Part shown: positions 56,792-64,000 of the stretch, piece by piece
Position numbering within the stretch: the stretch's first letter is position 1
Layout of the letters: the number at the start of each line of letters is the position of its first letter
Assembly: GCA_029204045.2 (NCBI GenBank)
Contig: JAQNDB010000115.1
Coordinates: forward strand, 1-64,000
DNA: 64,000 bases
Reading direction: 5' to 3'
From: Tillandsia leiboldiana
Lineage: Eukaryota > Streptophyta > Magnoliopsida > Poales > Bromeliaceae
Position numbers and translations under genes: made by a program
The notes under the pieces: model-generated
Seen by the model: the letters and a program-made list of their open reading frames with translations, nothing else
Told to the model about the DNA's origin: nothing
The model's database searches: none

Positions 56792-59700
56792 TTGGAAATG
56801 ACAGAGACCATTCTCCAACTCAAGGATGACTTACAGCGATTTTCATCAGGAAGGAGTAAGTTGGATAAGCTTCTTGGTCTTGGTCAATCAAACAAGTTCG
56901 GCCTCGGATACAATCGAACTAAAGACAATTTTAGTTCGGTTGGGACAGTCTTTGTGCCCCAGTCGGTATCTCCTCCTCCGACACCGGAATTGACGACAAA
57001 CAACGACAACAAACCTACTTCCCCCTCTTCGGAATCGTCAAGCATCAAGGTATGTTTTCGTTGTGCTATTGCAGGGCACATAAGGAGAAATTGCAAGATG
57101 GGAGCGAAACGCTCAACTCAAGCACTTCTTGCAACGACTACCAAAAGGGTGATTCCTCGGAAATCAAATGCAAATTTTTCGAAGGAAAAGAGCCTCGGTA
57201 GTTCATCAAACAAGACGACGACGTCAAGGAAAAGCGATGGGTCAAACAAGACGCTTTCACCAAAGGTATCAACTTCACAATCATTTCCGACGTACACCAA
57301 AACTCGAAAGTTTTGGGTGCGCAAAGGTGAAGTCTTCCCTTGTCTTGTTACAAATATTTCCTTGCATGCATATGATAAGTCGTCTTGGTATCTGGATAGC
57401 GGCTGTTCTCGTCACATGACTGGTGACAAAAACTGCTTTCAAAATTTTGAGAAAATCTCCGGAGGACTTGTAGTTTTCGGCGACGGTCAGTCTTCCAAAA
57501 TTGCTGGAAAAGGAACAGTAGCTATTTCAGATGGCCCGATTCTAAATAATGTGTTATTTGTTGATGGCCTTAATACTAACCTCATAAGTATCAGTCAACT
57601 TTGTGACAATGGTTTTTCAGTTAATTTTTCATCTGTTGAATGCATTCTAACTGATAAGGACCATGTTTTCTTTTTAAAGGGGGTTAGATCTGAAAACAAT
57701 TGTTATGTTGTTCCCAATAAAATTTCTGAAAATTGTAACTTAGCCTCTTTGAATAATGAAACTCTTTGGCATGAAAGGCTAGGTCACATAAATTTTAAGG
57801 AACTTGCTAGAATTTCAAACAAAGACGTGGTCATGGGGGTTCCAAAACTTTCACTTAAACAAAACATTGTGTGTGGTGGTTGTCAAAAGGGAAAACAATC
57901 CAGGACTGCACACAAGAACTTGAACCACGTTGGTACCAAACGGCCCTTGGAATTACTGCATATGGATCTTATGGGGCCGACACGTCAACCATCCTTGGGA
58001 GGTGAATGGTATATTTTCTTATTGGTTGATGATTTCTCTAGATACTCATGGGTAGCATTTTTAAAAGAGAAAGCTGATACTTTTGATTCTTTTCACGAGA
58101 TTTGCCTTCGTATTATGATTGAAAAGAATGAAAAGATCATTCGTGTTAGAAGTGATAGAGGTGGAGAATTCATAAATTCTAAATTCATTGATTTTTTCAC
58201 TTCCAATGGCATTAAACATGAATTCTCAGCACCCTATACACCTCAACAGAATGGTGTAGTCGAGCGCAAAAATAGGGTTGTACAAGAGATGGCGCATGTT
58301 ATGCTTCATAGCCGGAATTTACCGCTACATTTTTGGGCTGAAGCTGTGAACACTGCAATCTATGTTATTAATCGAGTTTATTTGCGCCCGGGAACGTTAA
58401 ATACACCATATGAACTATGGTTTTGTAGAAAGCCAAACATCAAATATTTTCGTATCTTTGGGAGTCGATGTTACATTTTACGTGACCGCGAAAATCTTGG
58501 AAAATTTGACTCTCGAAGTGACGAAGGAATTTTCATGGGTTATTCTACAAATAGTAGAGCATATCGGGTATTTAACTTGGAATCTAAAACGATTGTAGAA
58601 TCCATAAATGTTAAAGTAGATGAAACTTTCCACTTTGCATCTGATAAATCTACCCCTGATATCTCTCTTGATGATGATACTCCTGTAAATGCATCTTCTC
58701 ATGATAATACTTCCAATATTAATGATGCATCTAATGGTTCTTCAAGCTTATCTGATGTGCAGGAATCATCTCATGTACCTCCGAGTACTCCATTACCTCA
58801 AACGTTACGCATCTCCAAGGATCATCCTGAATCAAACATTATTGGAGACCCACAAGAAGGAGTCAGAACTCGGAGACAGTTGGTTTGTGGATTCGCTTGT
58901 TACGTTTCCATGATCGAACCAAAGAACGTCGATGAAGCTCTTCTGGATGACTACTGGATTGAAGCAATGCAGGAAGAGCTCCATCTGTTTGAACGAAACA
59001 AAGTCTGGGAATTAACGACGCCTCCGAAGCAACACAATGTGATCGGTACTAAATGGATTTTCAAGAATAAGAAAAATGAGGATGGTACCATCATCAGGAA
59101 CAAAGCACGTTTAGTTGCTCAAGGCTACTCTCAAATAGAAGGTATAGACTTTGATGAAGCGTTCGCCCCTGTAGCTAGACTCGAGTCCATTCGTATCTTA
59201 TTCGCTATTGCTTGTCACTTTAAAATAAAACTCTTTCAAATGGACGTTAAGAGCGCGTTTTTAAATGGGTTTTTAAATGAGGAAGTTTATGTGGCTCAAC
59301 CGAAAGGTTTTGTAGACTGTAAACTACCTAACCATGTTTTTCGTTTGAAAAAGGCTCTTTACGGTTTAAAACAAGCACCGCGAGCGTGGTACGAAAGGTC
59401 AAAGCACCTTTTGGAGAAGGGCTATACTCGAGGGGGAGCAGATCGGACTCTCTTTGTGAAGCATTATCAGGATAACTTCATTGTTGCACAAATCTATGTC
59501 GATGACATTGTATTTGGAGCAACAAAGGATAATGATGCTTCTAAATTCGCAGAAACCATGGAAAGCGAATTTGAGATGTCTATGATGGGCGAACTGACAT
59601 ATTTTCTTGGATTGAAAGTGAAACAAAATGGTGAAGGAATCCATCTGTGTCAATCCAAGTATGCAAAGGAGTTGGTAAAGAAATTCGGATTAGAAGATTC

Positions 59701-60442
59701 TAAAGATTTTCCTACTCCTATGGGAACTAGCAATAAGGGATTAGGAAGTGAATCTCTTAGTGATAGTGTAGACGAGAAACTCTATCGAAGTATGATTGGA
59801 AGTCTACTCTACCTCACAGTTAGTCGCCCGGACATATCCTTTAGTGTTGGGATCTGCGCGAGATATCAGTCAGCACCAAAGGAGGATCACCTGAAAGCGG
59901 TGAAACGGATCATCCGGTACGTCAAAGGAACTGTAAACTTCGGAATTTGGTATCCTATGGGAACAAGTCTTGACATTATAGGATATTCAGATGCCGATTG
60001 GGCAGGATCAGTGGATGATCGGAAAAGTACGAGTGGTGCATATTTTTATCTTGGCCATTGCCTTGTTGCATGGCATAGTAAAAAGCAAAACTGCATTGCA
60101 CTCTCGACTGCCGAAGCGGAGTATATCTCAGCGGGTAGTTGTTCAACTCAACTCATTTGGATGAAAAGCGTGTTGAGCGACTTCCGGATTTCAGCAACTT
60201 CGGTAACTGTTTTATGTGACAACACTAGTGCTATAAACATTTCAAAAAACCCTGTGTTGCACTCAAGAACAAAACACATTGAACTTAGATATCATTTTCT
60301 TAGAGAGCTAGTTGAATCAAATATTCTTCAAATTTCCTACATTTCAACTGAAGATCAATTAGCTGACTTTTTAACAAAACCTTTGGATCAAAAACGTTTT
60401 ATTCATTTGCGTAAAGCAATTGGAATGCTTTCCTTGAAATAA
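56792..60442 (+). CDS. pol: SC gag C-term plus complete copia pol (PR-IN-RT-RNase H)
   Basis: 1216 residues open (the first codon, TTG 56792, is a frame boundary and not a known start). Gag C-terminal knuckle C88-C91-H96-C101. Protease DSG at 202-204. Integrase: H327/H332-C361/C364 zinc-binding region and catalytic D392, D455, E491 with the usual 35-residue gap, then the C-terminal GSRCYILRDRENLGKFD block. RT from about 735 (WELTTPPKQHNVIGTKWIF) with YVDD at 902-905. RNase H shows SDADWAGSVDDRKST, STAEAEYIS and DNTSAI. The order PR-IN-RT-RH defines Ty1/copia. All catalytic residues are present, so it could act in trans for SB1/SB2-like elements if translated, but the upstream stops would block normal expression. 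Confidence 0.95.
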   Translation: MEMTETILQLKDDLQRFSSGRSKLDKLLGLGQSNKFGLGYNRTKDNFSSVGTVFVPQSVSPPPTPELTTNNDNKPTSPSSESSSIKVCFRCAIAGHIRRNCKMGAKRSTQALLATTTKRVIPRKSNANFSKEKSLGSSSNKTTTSRKSDGSNKTLSPKVSTSQSFPTYTKTRKFWVRKGEVFPCLVTNISLHAYDKSSWYLDSGCSRHMTGDKNCFQNFEKISGGLVVFGDGQSSKIAGKGTVAISDGPILNNVLFVDGLNTNLISISQLCDNGFSVNFSSVECILTDKDHVFFLKGVRSENNCYVVPNKISENCNLASLNNETLWHERLGHINFKELARISNKDVVMGVPKLSLKQNIVCGGCQKGKQSRTAHKNLNHVGTKRPLELLHMDLMGPTRQPSLGGEWYIFLLVDDFSRYSWVAFLKEKADTFDSFHEICLRIMIEKNEKIIRVRSDRGGEFINSKFIDFFTSNGIKHEFSAPYTPQQNGVVERKNRVVQEMAHVMLHSRNLPLHFWAEAVNTAIYVINRVYLRPGTLNTPYELWFCRKPNIKYFRIFGSRCYILRDRENLGKFDSRSDEGIFMGYSTNSRAYRVFNLESKTIVESINVKVDETFHFASDKSTPDISLDDDTPVNASSHDNTSNINDASNGSSSLSDVQESSHVPPSTPLPQTLRISKDHPESNIIGDPQEGVRTRRQLVCGFACYVSMIEPKNVDEALLDDYWIEAMQEELHLFERNKVWELTTPPKQHNVIGTKWIFKNKKNEDGTIIRNKARLVAQGYSQIEGIDFDEAFAPVARLESIRILFAIACHFKIKLFQMDVKSAFLNGFLNEEVYVAQPKGFVDCKLPNHVFRLKKALYGLKQAPRAWYERSKHLLEKGYTRGGADRTLFVKHYQDNFIVAQIYVDDIVFGATKDNDASKFAETMESEFEMSMMGELTYFLGLKVKQNGEGIHLCQSKYAKELVKKFGLEDSKDFPTPMGTSNKGLGSESLSDSVDEKLYRSMIGSLLYLTVSRPDISFSVGICARYQSAPKEDHLKAVKRIIRYVKGTVNFGIWYPMGTSLDIIGYSDADWAGSVDDRKSTSGAYFYLGHCLVAWHSKKQNCIALSTAEAEYISAGSCSTQLIWMKSVLSDFRISATSVTVLCDNTSAINISKNPVLHSRTKHIELRYHFLRELVESNILQISYISTEDQLADFLTKPLDQKRFIHLRKAIGMLSLK

Positions 60443-60810
60443 CCTCTTTTTGAAACTCTTGTTTAGGTTAGGTTTTGTTTTTGTGTTTTTGTTCATTATC
60501 TATGCTTAGACATAGAACATTAATTGAGCATTAGTTTTATTGACTTTAACTGCATCCTTTATATGTTTAGAAATTTATTATGCTTTGGATATCATAATAG
60601 TTCATTTGATGCAATGATCATTTATGTGAATTAAATCATCTTTGTTTTGATCAAAGTCAATTTCTCTCTCAATGATCTCTTGGTATAGTTTTTATCTTAT
60701 TTGACTATTTAGTCGAGTATGAAATCGAGATCAATATTTGGTTGAATACTGTATATCTTAAATAATTGATAGCCAATTGAGGGGGAGTCAAAGAAAAAGT
60801 GTTATGCTCA
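60443..60810 (+). other. SC post-pol spacer
   Basis: About 370 AT-rich bases without an ORF, ending in GAGGGGGAGTCAAAG, a single PPT-like word. Confidence 0.6.
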
Positions 60811-61040
60811 AAAGATGTGGAAAGAGTTACATCCCAATGAGGAGTGTGAAAACTACCACGACATGGAGGAAAGAGCTACCACCTCGATCGTCCGAGTACT
60901 GTGTGCAGCTACCACATGTATACCAAGCAAGGTTTTTCAAGTTTGATTAAACAAAATGCATGTTGAAATACTTGACTCTGTCAAAATTTCAAGGTTGGTA
61001 TAAGGTGGGAATTTTAATGAAAGATGCTCAAAGAGCCACT
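60811..61040 (+). other. Conserved non-coding block, SC copy
   Basis: 230 nt aligned by eye with SB1 and SB2. It contains an internal direct repeat (GTGTGAAAACTACCAC and GTGTGCAGCTACCAC) and ends AAAGATGCTCAAAGAGCCAC. Sequences on either side do not align obviously between SC and SB, so the block is locally constrained. Stop codons occur in all frames; it is not coding. Confidence 0.8.
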
Positions 61041-61375
61041 CTCTTCAATAAATTGACTAGATATATTATCTAACTTATCTCGGATTTCAGACATCTATTG
61101 ATCTTGGTATTTCATTTTCTTTACCGAATTGATGATTTGATAAAGGCATTACTCATAAGATCAAGTTAGATGTAATTGAAGTTGTTCAACTTTAAGGGAT
61201 TTAATTTTTATAAATCTTCATTTCGTTATTTGGCTATTATTGATAGATTTAGTATAATCTATTTCTTTTGATATGAAATGATGATTTTTCATTTAAAGTT
61301 GATACACAAAAGTGCTTACAATCTTTTTCTGCATTTTCTTGAATTTTTCTGAATTTTTCTGAAGAAAAAGTTGGA
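61041..61375 (+). other. SC AT-rich spacer before the internal promoter
   Basis: No gene or repeat recognised; T-rich towards the end. Confidence 0.5.
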
Positions 61376-61605
61376 GCCGATCCGGATTGGACAAGCCGAT
61401 CCGGATCCCGAACGCAGGTATTCTCTGCGGGTAGCCGATCCGGATCGGAATCACGAACTGATCCGGATCGCGGCTAGGGTTTTATATAGAACAAAAGGGT
61501 TTTAATTTCTTTTTACCTCAATCTTTTGTTCCAAAGTCTCCAGAGCTTCTCTCTCTAGAATTCATCCATCTTGGAAGCTTTCTAACTCAAGTTCTTCGAT
61601 TCTAA
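61376..61605 (+). promoter_or_regulatory. SC internal promoter-like region before the env-like ORF
   Basis: Four GATCCGGAT(C/T) palindromes (61379, 61398, 61438, 61460; the first two 19 bp apart, the second followed by CCCGAACG as in the LTR), then TATATA at 61483 and a CT-rich leader (CTTCTCTCTCTAG). It reproduces the LTR promoter layout within the interior. Confidence 0.55.
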
Positions 61606-61989
61606 GTAAGTTTTATTGATCAAAATCTCGGTTTTTCACAGTTTTTCATTTTCTTCCTCAAAACGTGATGAAATTACTATATCCTTTTCGTTTGTGGATG
61701 GTTTTTGATCAAATTTCTTTTGAAATAAGAACTCTGGGTATATTAGTTTTGATTATATGCTAGGTATTCTCATGATAAACGGATTTTTGGCCTTCGATTT
61801 CAACAATTTCGGTTTTAGGGCATATAATGGGAATTTTCCAAAATCATGCGATTCATCTACTTTTAAAATTCCTTTTGCAAAACTAATTTGATTCTTAGTC
61901 TCTCTACACGATAATGATTGTTTGGGTACAATTTTTCAAATTTTTGAAAATTAACAATTTTTTTCGTGTTCTTGAGTTGTTGCTCACAG
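61606..61989 (+). other. Putative leader intron of SC env-like ORF
   Basis: Donor GTAAGT at 61606-61611 and acceptor TTGCTCACAG ending 61989; 384 nt, T-rich, 28 nt before the ATG. The SB1 counterpart is 365 nt with donor GTAAGTTT. Confidence 0.5.
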
Positions 61990-62017
61990 GATTTCCCTTC
62001 ACAAGAAACTAGTAGCA

Positions 62018-62563
62018 ATGGTGATCACCTGGATCATTTTTCTTCTGGCTGCTATGGTACATACAAGAGATACTATCAACCCCAAGAAGGCTAAGAAGGC
62101 GAAGAAAACAAAGGATGATTCCGATACGGACTCTGAGACGGAATCGATCGATTGGGATGAGCTTCAAGTTGAAGCAACTACACCCACTGCTTCGAAAGGA
62201 AAAGCGCCTGCAGAAACATCAAAGGCTCCACCTACTGCTGCTGAAAAGGGAAAAGCTCCAATGGAAGAAACTTCTGTGAAAACAAAAAGAAAAAGTGTTG
62301 CCCGCAAGAGAGGGAGTGCTCGAGGAATTTCCATTGAGCAACCAGTTGCTAGCCAGCCTCCTCCACAAGACTTTATCAGCTCTGCTAGGATAAAGGATTT
62401 TGAGAACAGGGAATGCATTGGCGAAAGACATGTAAATGTCAAAGCCTTGAAGGAACGATCTCCACTTTTTGGGACTCTGTATGACCAGACAGGTCTTGCT
62501 CCCATTTGCAATTTCCCCGAGACCACTGGGTATTGTCTTCACTGGTTTTACCATGTTTTATGA
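62018..62563 (+). CDS. SC env-like / extra 3' ORF, truncated
   Basis: Homologue of the SB1 ORF at 33822. The N-terminus MVITWIIFLLAA then Met13 has the same 12-residue hydrophobic lead as SB1 despite different residues. It is followed by a Lys-rich, then acidic and Thr/Pro-rich region and the shared CIGERHVN motif. Native sequence ends about residue 175 (TTGYCLHW), where a deletion joins it to LTR sequence; the last few residues (FYHVL) are LTR-encoded. The C-terminal coiled coil seen in SB1 is lost. Function unknown. Confidence 0.75.
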   Translation: MVITWIIFLLAAMVHTRDTINPKKAKKAKKTKDDSDTDSETESIDWDELQVEATTPTASKGKAPAETSKAPPTAAEKGKAPMEETSVKTKRKSVARKRGSARGISIEQPVASQPPPQDFISSARIKDFENRECIGERHVNVKALKERSPLFGTLYDQTGLAPICNFPETTGYCLHWFYHVL

Positions 62564-63548
62564 ACGATCCGGATCAGGCTTTTCAATCCGGATCCCGAAC
62601 GTTGGTGTTTAGTGAAATTGTATGAACGATCCGGATCAGGTACTTCGATCCGGATCCCGAACCTTTGTTTTTCTGGAAACTGTCTGTCTCACTACTGCAA
62701 TCCGGATCGCCGAAGTCCGATCCGGATCGCCGTCCTGAAAAATTCCAGAAAAGGTTAGTTTTTGATTCTTATCCTCTTCCAATGGTTTCTAACCTATATA
62801 TAGACCCTTTAATTCATCTTTTAGGGTAACCACGAAAAAGGGAAAAAGGACGACCGAAATAGATAGATCCACAAATAGAGAAGAAAGGAAATACTAGATT
62901 TAATTCTATGTTTCTTCATCTATTTTATTAATTTGATTCTAGGTTTATCAAACTCAGATTTTGAGTAGAATCAAATTAATGAATACTTAGATGGTATTTC
63001 CGATCTATTTCTAATCTAAGTATTCGGCGGATCATCACCACCCAAAAACAACGATTTCCCAAAAATCGGCGCGTGGACTCGCGTGGCCTTGTGGATTCAA
63101 GGTACTACCGCTCTCGTAGATTCGGAGCGAGGTACATTCGTGGATTCGAAGCGTGCTACTGGGTGAAGACCGTGGATTCGGTCGGACGTTGTGGAGTCGA
63201 CGTTGGACGTCGTGGATTCGGCATTGGACGCAGATCGTGGATTCGAGAAGCGTTGCGGAGCGAGCGGAGAAGATCAACTAGGAGCGTATGGAAAAAGGTT
63301 GAGTCGTCTGTGAGTACGGTATATCACCTTTGTACGTGTCATAATTCTAGTGGATTTCACCGTGTTATCGGTCCCGTGATTTTTTACTCCAGTTTGGAGT
63401 TTTCCACGTAAAAATCTCTGCGTGTTATTTATTTTTTCCGCATTGGGTTTTATATCGCAAAGATTTTTGAGTGTTTATTGTTTACACCTATTCACCCCCC
63501 TCTAGGTGTTTTTTCCCCTATTTAGATCCAATTATACATAACCCAACA
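62540..63548 (+). repeat. SC 3' LTR, 5'-truncated
   Basis: Corresponds to 54281-55288. It has lost the LTR start and the PPT. The hairpin array is at 63069-63251 with several C-to-T or G-to-A changes that break pairs. Confidence 0.92.
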
Positions 63549-64000
63549 CGCGCCTGCGCGCTGACCGCGCCTGCGCGCTGCCCGCGACGCTGCGCCGCCT
63601 TGCTCCGCCGCTGCCCGCCGTGCTCCGCCGCTGCCCGCCGGCCGCCGGAGTTACTGTTCCGGCGTGAACAGTAACCAGTTGCGCAAAACATCAAGTAGAT
63701 AGTCCATTTTTACCGTTTTCGCACGCTGAATCCGAATTTGATGTCCATTTTGCCAAATTCCAACTCCAAAATTTGCCGAAGGCATCCGGAAAGGTGTTCT
63801 TTTGTCCAAACTTCGCGCTGAGCTCAATTTTAATATCCGTTTCGCGCGAAACCACTTCTAAAGATCCGACGGAGTCAATCGATCACCCACGTGATCCATT
63901 TAAGCCCGAAGTCCCCCACTTGTGTCCAATTGGTGCACAAACACCTCCAACACACAATACAGGCCCCCCAGAAGCCACTAATCACTCCACAACAGCTCTG
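63549..64000 (-). repeat. T3 5' LTR, second segment (runs off the window)
   Basis: Starts with the second CGCGC and ends in AACAGCTCTG, which aligns with T4 about 28 bases before its LTR terminus (50188). Confidence 0.85.

Larger units (their letters stand above)
53959..63548 (+). mobile_element. SC: Ty1/copia Sirevirus with intact pol, truncated 3' end
   Basis: TSD CGCGC at 53954-53958 and 63549-63553. The 5' LTR is complete (53959-55288); the 3' LTR keeps only its last 1009 bases (62540-63548). Between them: PBS, gag with two stops, one long pol frame, the conserved non-coding block, an internal promoter-like region, and an env-like ORF cut off by the deletion that also removed the PPT and about 322 bp of the LTR. 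The LTR remnants differ at roughly 12 of 1008 positions, mostly transitions, so it is older than SB1 and SB2. Confidence 0.92.
24514..64000 (-). mobile_element. T3: minus-strand Tekay-type element, truncated, hosting T4 and SC
   Basis: Its interior is 24514-24573 plus 50189-50920, with a PBS on the minus strand next to a 5' LTR that starts at 50921 and, after the SC insertion (53959-63548), continues to the window edge. By comparison with T4 the LTR should end roughly 20-30 bases beyond position 64000. The 3' half of T3 is missing to the left, where SA begins. The visible interior is under 800 bp of decayed gag-region sequence. Confidence 0.75.

Overview
The window is flowering-plant nuclear DNA, judged from angiosperm-type Ty3/gypsy Tekay (chromodomain) and Ty1/copia Sirevirus retrotransposons with initiator-Met tRNA primer sites. 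It holds no recognisable host gene and no RNA gene. Essentially all 64 kb is a stack of nested LTR retrotransposons, which I could delimit from TG...CA termini, 5-bp target-site duplications (TSDs), primer-binding sites (PBS), polypurine tracts (PPT) and, in two cases, an empty site in the sister LTR. The species cannot be named from the sequence.

Layout. 1-330: AT-rich flank, perhaps the end of a MITE. 331-23096 (+): T1, a Tekay chromovirus with ~3.2 kb LTRs and a gag-pol broken by two single-base frameshifts. Its 5' LTR is split by T2 (2019-13176, minus, TSD CTTAC), a non-autonomous relative with two near-identical 4.2 kb LTRs around a decayed 2.8 kb interior. 23097-24513: the headless 3' end of a Sirevirus (SA). 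24514-64000: a minus-strand Tekay-type element T3 (short decayed interior, 5' LTR running off the window). T3 holds a solo LTR of its own family (T4, 24574-50188, TSD GAACA). T4 was hit by two Sirevirus derivatives: SB1 (26407-38881, minus) and SB2 (39116-48689, plus, TSD ATTGC). Each of these carries a Tekay-type solo LTR: S1 (27512-31610, TSD GGTTT) in the SB1 LTR and S2 (41727-44877, TSD GGCGG) in the SB2 gag. T3's LTR was hit by Sirevirus SC (53959-63548, plus, TSD CGCGC), which has an intact pol, two stops in gag and a truncated env-like ORF.

How the parts relate. SC supplies the full Sirevirus plan: LTR, gag, PR-IN-RT-RNaseH, a conserved non-coding block, an extra 3' ORF and LTR. SB1 and SB2 lack pol with the same boundary but keep gag and the non-coding block (SB1 also keeps the 3' ORF), so they must have moved in trans.

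Most notable signals: (i) tandem mini-hairpins with a constant TGGATT loop and variable, complementary stems in the transcribed part of every Sirevirus LTR; (ii) arrays of CCGG-centred palindromes at fixed 19-bp spacing upstream of the LTR TATA boxes, whose sequence has switched in concert between families; (iii) the same palindromes, a TATA-like box and a 365-384 nt leader intron in front of the env-like ORF, suggesting its own internal promoter; (iv) a ~240 nt non-coding block conserved after pol; (v) G-box/CCAAT modules repeated through the GC-rich Tekay LTRs.
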